A stretch of 64,000 bases of DNA, taken from Strigamia acuminata (taxonomy: Eukaryota; Arthropoda; Chilopoda; Geophilomorpha; Linotaeniidae). Below, piece after piece: positions 19,880-31,390 of the stretch. The stretch spans positions 248,001 to 312,000 of the forward strand of contig OX442322.1 of the NCBI GenBank assembly GCA_949358305.1. The letters run 5' to 3'. Below the pieces are notes generated by a model. It ran no database searches and was not told the DNA's origin. It was given only the letters and a program-made list of their open reading frames with translations. A program made the translations under genes and the position numbers. Each line of letters begins with the position of its first letter. Positions within the stretch are counted from its first letter, which is position 1.

Positions 19880-20045
19880 CAGGGCTGGACTGGGAACAAA
19901 TTTAGTACCAGGAAATCTAGATGTGTCGGGCCACAGGGACAGGCTACGGTGGGCCGGAGACGGTCCACGGTGGGCCCGTCACCGGGCCACCAGACCACAG
20001 GCCACCGGAAAATTCCCGGTAGCCCACCGGGCTAGTCCAGCACTG
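19880..20045. mobile_element. hAT-type MITE, 166 bp
   Basis: Begins CAGGGCTGGACTGG and ends CTAGTCCAGCACTG, imperfect inverted termini of hAT style (CAG.GCTGGACT). It is flanked by a perfect 8-bp duplication GTCGTGCG at 19872-19879 and 20046-20053, the hallmark of hAT insertion. The body is GC-rich, with GGTGGGCC-like words that pair with each other, and cannot code for a transposase. The overlapping 19773-20207 frame is spurious. Confidence 0.85.
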
Positions 20046-20415
20046 GTCGTGCGTAATATGGCGCTCGACGATCGTACGGGTAACGTTAGTGATCGTCGGC
20101 GGGACGCTACGCCTCGAACTCGGCATGCGTACACGATAACGTGTCATGCGCTTGGCAAAACGATAAACGGTGGTCCAGTGCTTATATATAACGCCCTGGA
20201 CATCTAACTAACTATAAAATACAAAAGTTTGGCCTGTTGCGGCCGCGGAAGATTGCATTGTCGCGTCGACCAGTCGAAAAATATACAAATTGAATTTTAA
20301 AACATTTTTTTACGATTGCCACAAACTTTTCCAAAACAACTGATGAATACTTTTCATAACTTTTTTTTTAGATAAACTGGAAATATAATGGAAATACATC
20401 TTTCCATATCCATAA

Positions 20416-20538
20416 TGGAAATATTGTGGAAATACATCATTCCATAACCGTTTAAATTTACAGTACTGGAAATATTGTGGAAATACATCATTCCATAACC
20501 GTTTAAATTTACAGTACTGGAAATATGATGGAAATATA
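20416..20538. repeat. 51-bp tandem repeat, about 2.4 copies
   Basis: Units start at 20416, 20467 and 20518 (partial), each beginning TGGAAATAT. The surrounding 20370-20640 is rich in GGAAAT/CCATTTCC words and ends with TTTTTTGCAGTG next to the truncated RT of F. That end resembles a CACTGCAAAA terminal repeat, so this may be a MITE body. I could not find its other end. Confidence 0.7.
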
Positions 20539-20649
20539 ACTTTCCATACATGAGCTTTCCATACACATTTCCACTATGCGGAAAGACGATCATTTACAGC
20601 TATATTTCCATACAACCTTCCATATGGAAATCTCACTTTTTTTGCAGTG

Positions 20650-22176
20650 CTTCTTCACCGGCACCATGGGTGAAACCCAGTCGGTCGGACCAGTCACTAC
20701 TTCGATTATGTCCTCTGCCAAGAGTTGGTCCAATTCAATGTCTACTTGTTTCCTAATATGAAATGGTATTCGACGCACACTTTGCGCCACTGGCTTCACA
20801 CTCTCATCAATATACAGCTCCAATTCATAGCCTTTTAGTTTACCGATTCCGACGAAAAGTTTCTGATGTTTCCTGACTTTGTCGGCCAATTCGCTCCGTA
20901 CTGCAACCAGTGTCTCGTCCAGCGCGTCTTCTTCCACCCGTAGTAATCCCAAATCTTTTGAAGTTTGCTTGCTCAACAATGACACCTCTCCCGACGGTAC
21001 AATTACGAATTTCGCATTGACTTTTCGATTTCCCTTTTGAATCGGCGCTATAAATTGTCCACTTATGTGTAAAGGCTTCTTTATACCGTGCGCGTATAAT
21101 GTTGTTGTCGATGGGTATGCAACTACTCCACTCTTCTTCAGTATTTTCCATGTCTCTAAATTTATCAAATTCGCCGAAGAGCCAGAATCGATTAGCATTT
21201 TAACTTCTTGTTGTGCAATTGAAACCCTTACGCAATCCTCCTTCGCCGACGTCGCTACACGAAATGAATAATCGCTTTCGTAACCATATTCTGGAATCCC
21301 ATTCACACCGACGTACTGTACTCGGTCCTTCACACCTCGAGCTCGTCCTGCAGCGGGATTCTTCATCCGGCACACCTTCGCGAAGTGCCCGAGCTTGTGG
21401 CAAAATCCACACTTTTTTCCCTTTGCGATGGTGCACTCGTTGGCTAGGTGATCCGTACGGCCGCATCGAAAACATTCTGCCCCCTCTCGTGGCTTGTTTC
21501 CCTGCCGGTCTCCTATATTTTGAGGTTTTGCTCCAAATTTTCGAAACTGACCTCCGGTTCTCTTGGTTTCTCGTCTTCTAAACGATTTTTTCTCTTCCTG
21601 TATCTGGTTAACTGTCTCTTCTTTTATTTTGCCATTTTTCTCCATCAACGTGGCATGTTGCTCGCTTGCTTCTGCTGCTCGCGCCGTTTTCAGCACAGAA
21701 TTAAGCGTGACTGTCTCTTCTCTCAATAGTCGACGTCGTAACGCTTTGTCACGCCCCTTTTCTATGATTTGATCGACTATTATATCGCTTTCCAATGTCC
21801 CGTATTCACAAGTCTTAACTAAAGTTTTTAATCTCGTAACATACGTGTCCATCGATTCTGTGCTGTCCTGTGCTTGTTGTCGGAAAATATGACGCTCGTA
21901 GCGCAAATTTTTGCGCGGATTAAAATAAGTCGCCAACGCCGTAACTGTCGAATCATAGTCCTTTATATCCTTCGGCAATAACGTCCCATAAATATCCTGC
22001 ACTTTGGATCCAGCGAGATGCAGCAACAACGCCTTATTCTGTTTCTCATCCGTAATATTCGCTGCTAACAAGTAGAACTTGAATCCACTGCTCCATTTTT
22101 TCCACTTTTGGTCCAAATTCCCCTCTGTGATTACGAAATTCGGTACGGTCGGCAAATTCAATCCACCTGTCGCCAT
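20650..22176 (-). pseudogene. gag-pol: F gag-pol, truncated in RT
   Basis: Start at ATG 22176; the frame is open a few codons upstream. About 509 residues remain. An N-terminal capsid-type Gag (WKKWSSGFKFYLLA) is followed by two zinc knuckles (CFRCGRTDHLANEC and CGFCHKLGHFAKVC), an aspartic protease with IDSGSSANLI, and the start of RT as far as the WVSPMVPV motif. The last residues come from repeat DNA past the breakpoint. Gag and Pol share one frame, unlike B and E1. No RT catalytic box, RNase H or integrase remains, so it is inactive. Confidence 0.85.
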
Positions 22177-22283
22177 CGTAATAACAATTAGTTTTTGCAC
22201 AAATTCTCACAATCATTGTTCCATTATCCTCATCCAATTGTTTGATGTCAACAGATTCATATTCCACTTCACCTCGTCGCCAT

Positions 22284-22405
22284 TGTAAGGTTATTAGCCG
22301 GGTATAGGAAGTGAGTGCTCAGGTTGAGTTGATGTCACGAACTGACTAGTTTAATATCGAACATCAATCGCCGTGCGCCGCCAGGTGATCAGGCTGGCAG
22401 CGCCA
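22284..22405 (-). repeat. F 5' LTR (short)
   Basis: About 122 bp on the minus strand, starting TGGCGCTGCC and ending CTTACA, followed by the primer site at 22264-22282. The right boundary is set by where family A pol homology resumes (22406). No partner LTR remains, so the ends are approximate. Confidence 0.55.
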
Positions 22406-23099
22406 GAAGAATTCAGTTGAATTTTGAAAGACATCAAAAAATTCACGAACAAAAGTTCGTAATCACGGAGTTCGAAGTCGGAGATTTAGTTTGGAAACAA
22501 ACTCACATTCTCTCGTGCGCAGATAAAAATATCTCCGCTGGTTTTGCTGAAAAGAGAGATGGTCCGTGGGAAATTACTAAAGTACATCCAGGCGAAGCGT
22601 ATAAATTATGCAAATTAGCTGATAGTTCAATCGAAAAATCAGTGAATATTAAAGCGTTGTATCCTTTTACTTCGTCGTACCCGATTGAGACTTGGAAAGT
22701 AGGGCAGAAATCCGCCTCTTACTCAGCTCAAGAAAATCCTAAATGGATGGACAAAAGTAATCAACTTCCGGATGCTGAAGAAATGGAATTAATTCCTGAA
22801 AATTCTCCAGAAATTCCAATGGAATTATCCGACTCATACTCGGTGCAGATTGACAAATCTGCGCCACCAAAGTCTAAACATAGACATAAACAACGATTAA
22901 TTGCTGTAGGAAAGAAAGCGGCGTTAGATTGAGGCAAAGTTCCGACAAAACCTCCTCGAAAACCTCGCAAACCACAGAAGTTAGTTCCTCAAACTAGCAC
23001 CCGCCCTCAACGAGAGCGAAAGCCAAATCCTAAATATTCAGATGAAAATTTCGTGCGAATTATCACTGCAGTATTTAAGAAGTCGTACCAGGATTGAGA
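22406..23099 (+). pseudogene. pol: Family A pol, C-terminal remnant
   Basis: The first codons match B Pol just upstream of its integrase C-terminal domain (RRIQLN...). The GPY/F-type module follows: FEVGDLVWKQTHILS, AEKRDGPWEI, then FTSSYPIETWKVGQK. An in-frame TGA at 22930-22932 cuts the frame, and reading continues in frame to TGA 23099 with a basic tail ending ERKPNPKYSDENFVR, as in B. Protease, RT, RNase H and the integrase core are missing to the left, where F abuts. Confidence 0.8.
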
Positions 23100-23902
23100 T
23101 AAAATCTCAAAGTTTTGTTAGAATTTCACAAAAAGTTTTATGCAAAACTTGGTGATCGTATTTATTTACATGTCTAATAGGTGTAGTGATTTATAATCTC
23201 AACACCGGGGGACAAAATAATACGATAAATGTTGAAATTTATATTAAAATATAAATTTGTCGCGGTAAAATTAAAATATTTGACAAAATATTTGATTATT
23301 CTGTTGTATTTAAATGTATTTTTGAATAAAATACGGAAAATTACTTAAAAGTGATGATCTCGCCTTCTCACGAGGATACAAGACTTACGAGGAGTGATTA
23401 AATCTCGAACTCGGAATTAATAGGGAATAAAATTCCCAGGGTTCATTGCACAAAACACTTCGTAAACACGTGGATACAAGTTGACTTCGTCTCTTCGTCT
23501 CTCCTTCACTTTTCGAGTTCGAAATTTCAGCGCTAATTCATAAAGCAACAACGTTTAAACGCCGGAAAACTTAAATTCTAACCGTAAGTAGTTTTCAAAA
23601 TATTCTTTGATCAAAGAATTATGTAATTGTTCGCAACAATTGAAATATCGGCGTCCCGATAAAAGTCACGTGTCATTATAAACGTGGCTCGGCATAAAAT
23701 GACGTTGGAAGTTTAAATTATTTGGTCGAATAGTTTGGATTAAATTTAGATAATTAATTATCGAATTTAAGTATATAGGCACTAATTATTTAAATCAAGT
23801 CGCGGTCGAGGCTTGGAAAAATTGTATTTTTTTTAGCGATGAATTTTTCAAACCTGAAATATTTATCAAAATTGGACGTTAATTACTTAATGCGAAAATG
23901 TG
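23100..23902 (+). other. Family A spacer between pol and ORF3
   Basis: AT-rich and non-coding. It corresponds in position to B 46889-47478. It contains CTCAACACCGGGGGAC (near 23200), purine-tract-like but not next to an LTR. Confidence 0.4.
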
Positions 23903-25656
23903 TGTGATGATTACAAATCGATAGTTATCAATGTTCACAGTAGATGGCGCTGTTTAACCAACGCGCGTAATTCAAACTCGGTTAAAACTAAAAAGTGTGA
24001 TAAATAATTATTTAGACACGGTGAATAAAATATAACTATTTTATTCAAATATAAATTAAGTATTAACTACTTAATGATGTTGATTCTGCTGAATCAATAT
24101 CCACATTACTTACCTGTTGAAGGGAACCAATTGGACCCTTCCTGCCCCCAACTGGGCCCATCTGGACATAGTCATATTTTAGGTCCAGACTAGTGACCCA
24201 CGAATCCGCCGATTCGTACGCTGATTGGCTGTTGCCAATCTAGTAAGTTCTACAGAACTATATAAGCATCAGTTTCTCACCCACTAACCCCCCTGGCTTG
24301 ATAACTGAACTCGTATACTGTCTGTAGTTGAATTGTTGTTATCGTTTGATTTCACTTTCTCTATCGACACATCAGGCCACCTCAGCTCTCCACAATTAGT
24401 ATTCATTACTATATTGTTATTGTTGTTGTAGGGCATTTTCGGGAAGACCAACCCGGTAATAGACATGCATTCGCATGAAATGGTCCCGTAACGTTAGCTT
24501 GCTGTTCTACGGGACAGTTAGATTTCGTACGGTGGCTTAATATAACGGTCGTATACAGTACGACCTTGCTAAATGAAAGTAGGTCCCTCAGCTAACTGGC
24601 CTCAGTCCGCTGCAGGATGGCTGTTGTAAACAGCCCGCGCAGGTTCCCGTCTTTTCTCGATTGGTCCTTCCGCACGTTAAAAGTCGGTAAAGGCCTAATG
24701 CACAGGTAACACGCCGGGTTGGTAGCCCGTGAGTAATATCTTCAGATGTTGCGATAAATAACTACCTGGATAATGGTAATCCAACGGCAGTGGCCGATTA
24801 ATATTTTACCCGGTGCTCGATCTGCTGATCCCGTCATCGTAAGGCATGCTGGCGGATGGAGGAGTCAAATCCTCCCGCGATGGTTCTCTCGACCGTCGTG
24901 ACGGTCCCCGCCCTATTGTACCCTCCGGGTTAGTAACCTGTGAACGATATATAAAATATATCGTGTTAAACATATTACTCGGGCATTGGTAATCCTGTAT
25001 TGGCAATACTTTTTATCCCGGTAAGTCCATAGAAATGTTTACCTGGTGGTTGGTACCACCGATAGCGAATTAAAGCGTACAATTAAATACTCGGCGCCTG
25101 ATCACGAGATCTTGTCGTCGTAAGGCATGCTGGCGGATGGAGTCTCAACAACTCCCGCGACGTTCTCTCAATTGTCGTGACGGTCCCCGCCCAATTAATA
25201 TTTTTATAACAATTCATTTGTTATATTCCATTAATCACTTTACATTTATTCATTTGGAACATGGAATATTCTGCCGAATATTCCTATTTATGCGAAGGAC
25301 TCTTCGCATCATTAGATACTCGAGCTGCGGACCAAATACGTCCCCGTAGCGTTATTTGTGACGATGCCGCAAGTCAGCCGTATCCCTTTGGCTTCGCCCG
25401 GATCCTCAACCAGTTGATGCCGCCCGTTTACACGCGTCAAGAACCCAATTATGTTATCACTAATATTTAGTAATAAATATGTTATGTCACACTAATATTG
25501 TAAGTTATTTCTACTCAGTTATGAATTCATATTTTACACAGACTTCCGTAAGCTTATCTCGGTTAGGTTGTTGCTACTCCTAGCAACGTCTTGTTTAAAC
25601 CGATTATTTATCTATCTTAAATGTCTATTAAATCAGCCAAAAGTAGAATCGTCACA
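23903..25656 (+). repeat. Family A LTR (copy A2), probable solo LTR
   Basis: 1754 bp, TGTGATG...GTCACA, an inverse match to 535-2280. No primer site follows and no purine tract precedes it, which argues for a solo LTR rather than the end of an element. Flanks TGTG and TGTT match at three of four bases, a weak duplication. It contains TATATAAG at 24259 and the internal 280-bp duplication seen in A1. Confidence 0.8.
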
Positions 25657-25941
25657 TGTTATTTATTCAGAATTTAGTCTCGTTAGTTTACAAAACTAGG
25701 AGAATTTTTCAAACGAAAAATTCAACAAATTGCGATTTTAAGGAAAATCCTTCGGGCAAGTCGATTCTCTCGTCATAAACATGAGGGGAATGTGATTCAC
25801 TTGTGTCACGTGTTAGGGGTTATAAATAGCTCAAGTTGTGTGTTTCGTTGCGAACAATACTTTATAATTCTTTGGACATAAGGAATGATTATTTTTGAGT
25901 AGAATTATTTTTTAATAAAATAATTTATTTGCTTGTTTTAG
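25657..25941 (+). other. Family A spacer with splice acceptor before ORF3
   Basis: AT-rich. It ends with TTTATTTGCTTGTTTTAG at 25941, a good pyrimidine tract plus AG, directly followed by the ATG of ORF3. It is the counterpart of the acceptors before ORF3 in B (47474) and E1 (13149). Confidence 0.5.
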
Positions 25942-28160
25942 ATGGGAGGTAATAAGCATCGTTCTAAGAGGAGCCATCATCGTCATCAACACGAAAGCTC
26001 GAGCTCGTCTACTTCGTCCAGTGACGAACATTGACGTTCGGCTGAACGCGCCCACTTACGGGCCCAACAAGTGCTGAGTGCGTCGGAATCGACGTACACT
26101 TTAACGCCATTACAGTTGGCCACGTTGAATTGGTTAAGCGTACATCCGGATGGGCTCCCGTTAGATATGCGCACGCTTGCGCAGTTCCCGTTCACGTCCG
26201 CGCAACCAACTGCATCCACCTTCTAACGTGATTAACGTTCCGTTGGCCCCACATTTGTCAGAATTTCGGCCACCAACTGCAAGTGTAGCGCCAATCGTCA
26301 TCAGTTTGTCAAATACAACTGCAGCGACAGCATCGGGACAATCGACGTCCGTCGTACGTATTCCAGCAGGCGCCGAATCAACAGCGTCGGAAAGTGGATG
26401 GAACAAGCCACCGCCTGGAGCGCTGCGTTTTTCGGAAGCAGTGTCTCGCAACCGCGAGTATAATGCGGCTCGTAAAGCCAAGAAAAAAGACGATGCCAAT
26501 CGTTTACGCCGAAAACAGTGCGAGCGAGACATCGCGATGGGAATTCCGCACGACAACATTGTGACGGATCAAGCGACGCAAACAATTTGCCCGTTTTGCG
26601 TCGTCTGTGGATGATGCTGCGGTGCATCCGCTGGATAATCTCTGATGAGATGCCCGAATTGCCGAGGTCAGAAAACGCGACCGCGTTCAGAATCCTGGCG
26701 TAAGGAAGTCGAGCCCCACGTCGTGAAAGGCATCAAGCCGAACAAAAAGCGTTGCTGGGCCCATTGCTCGAAATGTCGTTTGTTCCTCAACAGCCGCGGC
26801 AAGGCTGTGTACATCGACCCGCGATTCCTTACCTGGACCCGTGCGGCGGCTAATGCCGGCATCTCGGTCGAACTCCTTCGACAGTCGCCACCTCCATCTG
26901 AGAGCTCCGAGGTCTCTAACAAAACTATCCAAACTGTGGAGAACAACGAGGCAGTCGCACCGGAGGAAGATATGCGCACGCTTGCGCAGTTCCCGTTCAC
27001 GTCCGCGCAACCAACTGCATCCACCTTCTAACGTGATTAACGTTCCGTTGGCCCCACATTTGTCAGAATTTCGGCCACCAACTGCAAGTGTAGCGCCAAT
27101 CGTCATCAGTTTGTCAAATACAACTGCAGCGACAGCATCGGGACAATCGACGTCCGTCGTACGTATTCCAGCAGGCGCCGAATCAACAGCGTCGGAAAGT
27201 GGATGGAACAAGCCACCGCCTGGAGCGCTGCGTTTTTCGGAAGCAGTGTCTCGCAACCGCGAGTATAATGCGGCTCGTAAAGCCAAGAAAAAAGACGATG
27301 CCAATCGTTTACGCTGAAAACAGTGCGAGCGAGACATCGCGATGGGAATTCCGCACGACAACATTGTGACGGATCAAGCGACGCAAACAATTTGCCCGTT
27401 TTGCGTCGTCTGTGGATGATGCTGCGGTGCATCCGCTGGATAATCTCTGATGAGATGCCCAAATTGCCGAGGTCAGAAAACGCGACCGCGTTCAGAATCC
27501 TGGCGTAAGGAAGTCGAGCCCCACGTCGTGAAAGGCATCAAGCCGAACAAAAAGCGTTGCTGGGCCCATTGCTCGAAATGTCGTTTGTTCCTCAACAGCT
27601 GCGGCAAGGCTGTGTACATCGACCCGCGATTCCTTACCTGGACCCGCGCGGCGGCTAATGCCGGCATCTCGGTCGAACTCCTTCGACAGTCGCCACCTCC
27701 ATCTGAGAGCTCCGAGGTCTCTAACAAAACTATCCAAACTGTGGAGAACAACGAGGCAGTCGCACCGGAGGAAGTCGCTCGACCGAGGACGTGGATGCCT
27801 TACGCTTGACAAAGCGAAAGAAATCGCCAAAGTCCAGCGCACAAACATCTTAACACGAAAACAAGCCCGTCGGCTCCTAAAAGCTGTGGAAGAGCCGCCT
27901 AAGCCATTGGAGAATCTGACGACGCGCAGTTCGAGGACGCAGAAGAGATGATTTCGGTCATTGATTTCGTGTCGGAGCTTCTCGAGGATTTGCCGTTCCC
28001 ACCTCCGAGCCCGGAAGAAATAGAAGCGCCCGAGGAAGCTGTGTTTTCCGCCGTCTCGACTGAGGCGACTGAAGAGTCTTCGGATTTTTTGACTTCAACC
28101 GAAGTCGAGAAACCGAAAATTGAGGAAGAGAAATCGACTGACGTCGAGAAGAAAAAGTAG
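25942..28160 (+). pseudogene. Family A ORF3, degraded, with an 805-bp tandem duplication
   Basis: Homologue of B ORF3. It starts at ATG 25942 with a basic His/Arg/Ser-rich N-terminus, and a TGA follows about 30 codons in. Shared landmarks with B: a block ending NWLSVHPDGLPLDMR (B: TWARNNPEALPKEIR), a basic stretch ending MGIPHDN, and CxxC pairs CPFC, CPNC and CSKC, then GKAVYIDPRF. The unit 26164-26968 is repeated at 26969-27773 with few changes. Because 805 is not a multiple of three, it shifts the frame. Further stops lie between the first two CxxC pairs. The C-terminus (27948-28160) is acidic and ends in lysines, like B. Confidence 0.75.
26164..27773 (+). repeat. 805-bp tandem duplication inside ORF3
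   Basis: Two head-to-tail copies, both beginning GATATGCGCACGCTTGCGCA (26164 and 26969) and ending GCACCGGAGGAA. They differ at only a few bases, for example one CGCCGA/CGCTGA change, so the duplication is recent. It looks like unequal exchange or slippage, not transposition. Confidence 0.95.
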
Positions 28161-28390
28161 AGAGAGAAAAAATTAACATTTGTTTATTTTTCTGAATGGA
28201 TATTTTTAGGACTAAAAATATGCCAAGTGTTTGTTGTGTTTGCAATTTTTCAGTATTCTCACGAGTAGTGTGTTCAGTATTTTGTTTGAAATCAGAACTA
28301 ATCATTTAAATATTCGAACGAATATAAGAATAATTAGACAATTGCATTCAATTTGTTAATCTCCGAATTCAATTTGGTCTTTTGTTTTGA

Positions 28391-28830
28391 TTAACCCTTC
28401 CAACCCTGAGATGGGTCATTTTGTGACCCCGTTTTAAAAAAATCATTTTTTTTATAAGAAATAATTTTTTTTTTTATCTGACTTTTGCTGACTATTCCTT
28501 TGAAACATCACTAGACACTATACCACAGTTAAAATTTTTTTAATTTTTTAAGTTTTTCTATAATTTGAACTCAAAGTTCAACTGGGTCAAAAAAGACCCA
28601 TCTTAGGAGTCCAAAGGTCATAAATGATGATCATCAGCAGGCTCCGCTAATGTCAATCATGTCCACCACGTCCATATGGCGTTCACGACATGTGTAGTTA
28701 ATCTAACCCCATTGGCTAGATGTTAGGAATTCCCTAAAACCCGGATCTTGCGCATGCGCAGAATCTGGGTCATATAATGCCCATCTTAGGGAGAGATGGG
28801 AGGCAAATTCTTTCGGGTTGGAAGGGTTAA
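28391..28830. mobile_element. piggyBac-type MITE, 440 bp
   Basis: Ends TTAACCCTTCCAACCC and GGGTTGGAAGGGTTAA form a perfect 16-bp inverted repeat that includes TTAA at both outer edges, the piggyBac target duplication. The body contains several GACCC/GGGTC and CCCATCTTA words and no transposase. It lies in the 3' untranslated part of the family A element. Confidence 0.8.
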
Positions 28831-29029
28831 TCATATTAATATATGTTTGTTTTCCGAATTTCATAATTATTTGTGATAATTTTTGTGTTTATTTGCTTTG
28901 ACCAAAGTGTTATAAAGGATTTCGAGTTGAAATCCATTTATTTTTTATAACGATAGTAATAAAAAAATTATTAGATTAGATTTTCCAAAAAATAAAATTT
29001 GAGTAAATTTATTTTATTGATTGTCTCGT

Positions 29030-30243
29030 TGTCACGGCCCGGTGTTCACGCGTACGAGTAGTACGCATTGTTCCCTGTGTTTTGTGTTGTATTAAACCTA
29101 ATTTGTCATTTTTATACCTTTTGTTGTTTTGTTTTGTGAATTCTCTCTACTCTATCTCTTATCTCTTCCTAACTTTGCTCATTTTTTCTCTTCTTTTCTC
29201 CTAGCTATTCCTAGTTTTCTGTCTTTCGTTTATAATTTTGATGCAATCTCTTTTGCATATCTATTTTGGTCAGCACGCGTCGACATAAGTCATACTCACC
29301 AGTATGCAATGACAGCGCTGATTGGATTTTGTCTTCTGTGATTGGGTGAGCTTGGACTGGTCTATTCCAGCCCAAGTTTATCTTCTCCCCTTTTTTCCTC
29401 TTCTCAAGGCAGTCTTGCTTGGACAGCCGAACGCGTAGGTGCTACTTCGTAGCCAGTGTTCATTTCCTAGCTTGATTCACTTCGAAAACTCACTTTGAGC
29501 ATTCTCCTTGCTCTACGACACTGAAACACGGTCGTAGTTGTTTGTCATCTTTATTTCCAGTGATTGAATTCACCGTTTTAAACTACTCGTATCCATTTGT
29601 TTTCCTGCTCTTTTCCGTTCCTTTTTTAAACGCCGTGACGCGTCGACCGAGGCCTAACAGGATTAGTTGGCCATTAATTCAAAGTTGTGTCTCTTTATTT
29701 TGCTTGCGTGCACGTTTAGCTTAGTTTTGCCGCCTTACGTTAAGGCTTTAGCGGTAATTAAGCGTTCAGTCAGGTTTGATGTTAGTATTTGGGCCCGTGC
29801 ATAGTATAAGCACGTGGAATTTGCCCATTCTTGTCTGAACTTGACGGTTTGGCATTGTTTGTGAATCGAGACAAAGCGCGCATTCGTTGAACTTTGTGAT
29901 TTTCTGCGATATGTTGCGGGGAATTCTCGTTTAACTTCGTGTTATACACGATACGTTGCGAGCAGTACCCGTTTAACTTCGTGTAGTTACGCGATACGTT
30001 GCGAATTACGCGTACAGTTTTGAGTCTTGCAACTGCTAGACATTCTGTCTCCGATTTTACAGTTCGGGATACCCAGCATTAAATAAAAATTAGTGTCTTG
30101 TACAGTATCCGGAGTGCGTTGCTACCAATTTCCTGCGCGCATTCACCGCTCGGCAGGTACGAAAACCAGGCTTTTAGAGCTTTACTGTTTCGCGGCGTCT
30201 TTCAAACGCCTCTAATCTTCACCTAGACTCGCGATTCATTACA
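29030..30243 (+). repeat. Probable solo LTR, 1.2 kb, unassigned family
   Basis: Begins TGTCACGGCCCGG and ends GATTCATTACA, with TCGT immediately outside both ends (29026-29029 and 30244-30247). It has a T- and C-rich upstream part and an AATAAA near 30084. It shares no obvious sequence with the other LTRs here and has no internal genes. The small ORFs at 29129 and 29542 are in pyrimidine-rich DNA and are not convincing. The orientation is a guess from the AATAAA. Confidence 0.5.
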
Positions 30244-30538
30244 TCGTCTTGTTTAATAAACCAAGAAGAAGTTTATTTGATCGAGAGTAAAAGTTTTTAT
30301 CGAAATTTATTCTGTTGAACATGGATACATGTTCGGACAAGTCCATTCCGTCGCTTAGCAACCAGGAGGTATGCTGTGCAGAGAAGCCGATTAGCTTAAT
30401 CGGGTAACGAAGTTTCTGAAAGAAATAATATGATTAATTTTTAATAAAATTAAGAAGCAGACGTATTAATTCGATAGAATTATGTGAACATTTCTTATAC
30501 ATTAAGAATGACAACTAAAGAGTTGTCACCGGGGATTG

Positions 30539-31390
30539 TGTGACGGTTATAAACTCGTATTTGTTAATGTTCACAATAGATGGCACCGTTTAATAAACGC
30601 GCGCAATTCAAACTCGAGAGAAAGTTAAAAGTAATGATAAATCGTTACTTTAACACGGTGTATAGAATATACATATTTTATTAAATATAATTAAGTATTA
30701 CTTACTTAATGATATTGATTCTATCAAATCAATATCAAAGTTTACTTACCTTTCGAAGGGAACCAATCGGACCCTTCTTGACCCAATTCCATATTAGGTC
30801 CGAACCCCCAGTTTCTTTTAGGTCCGGACTAGTGATCTACAAATCCATCGATGCATGCACCGGATTGGCTGTCGCCAATCTGATAGTTCTCAAGAGCTAT
30901 ATAAGCTCTCGTTTTCCAACCAGTTACTCCCTGGCTTGATTCTGAATATGTCTATATTGTTTGTAGTTGATAAGTTGTTATCGTTTGATCTCACTTTCTC
31001 TATCGACACATCAGGCCTCCTCAACTCTCCACAATTAGTATTAATACTACATTGCTATTGTTGTTGTAGGGCTATTTCGGGAAGGCTAACTCCGGTAATA
31101 GACATGTTAAATACATGAAATGGCCCCGTAACGTTAGCTTGCTGTTCTACGGGACAGTTAGAGTTTGTACGGTGGCTTAATATAACGGCCCTATACAGTA
31201 AGGCCTTGCTAGATGGAAGTAGGCCCCTCAGCTAACTGGCCTCAGTCCGCTGCAGGATGGCTGTTGTAAATTGTCTTCCCAGGTCCCCGTCTTTCTGTGA
31301 CTGGTCCTTCCGCACGTTAAAGGTCGGTAAAGGGCCAATGCACAGGTAACACGCCGGGTTGGTAGCCCATGAGTAATATCTAAAAGATGT
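30539..31390 (+). repeat. Family A 3' LTR (copy A3), left part
   Basis: Follows a purine tract ACCGGGGATTG and starts TGTGACGG. It is homologous to A1 and A2 and stops at GATGT (31386-31390), where C inserted. It continues at 53156. It contains the TATATAAG box near 30899. Confidence 0.85.

Larger units (their letters stand above)
20650..22405 (-). mobile_element. F: truncated Ty3/gypsy element, minus strand
   Basis: Reading leftwards: a short LTR (22284-22405), a primer site TGGCGACGAGG matching the tRNA-Ser(GCU) 3' end, a leader, and a fused gag-pol ORF that breaks off early in RT at about 20650 against repeat sequence. The 3' half and 3' LTR are missing. The right LTR abuts the family A pol tail at 22406. 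Confidence 0.75.

Noticed and set aside
19773-20207. A 144-codon plus-strand frame
   Set aside because: It runs straight through the 166-bp hAT MITE and its duplication, so it is an accident of the GC-rich insert.
23903-25656. Copies A2 and A3 as the two LTRs of one element spanning 23903-54034
   Set aside because: No primer site follows A2, and family A pol lies before A2 while ORF3 lies after it, which fits a solo LTR inserted in a family A spacer better.
26161-27848. Long minus-strand frames (up to 225 codons) opposite family A ORF3
   Set aside because: The matching plus strand shows homology to B ORF3 and the minus frames recur in the tandem duplication only as copies.
29129-29724. Small plus-strand ORFs in the pyrimidine-rich stretch
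   Set aside because: Phe/Leu/Ser composition simply reflects T- and C-rich DNA inside a probable LTR.
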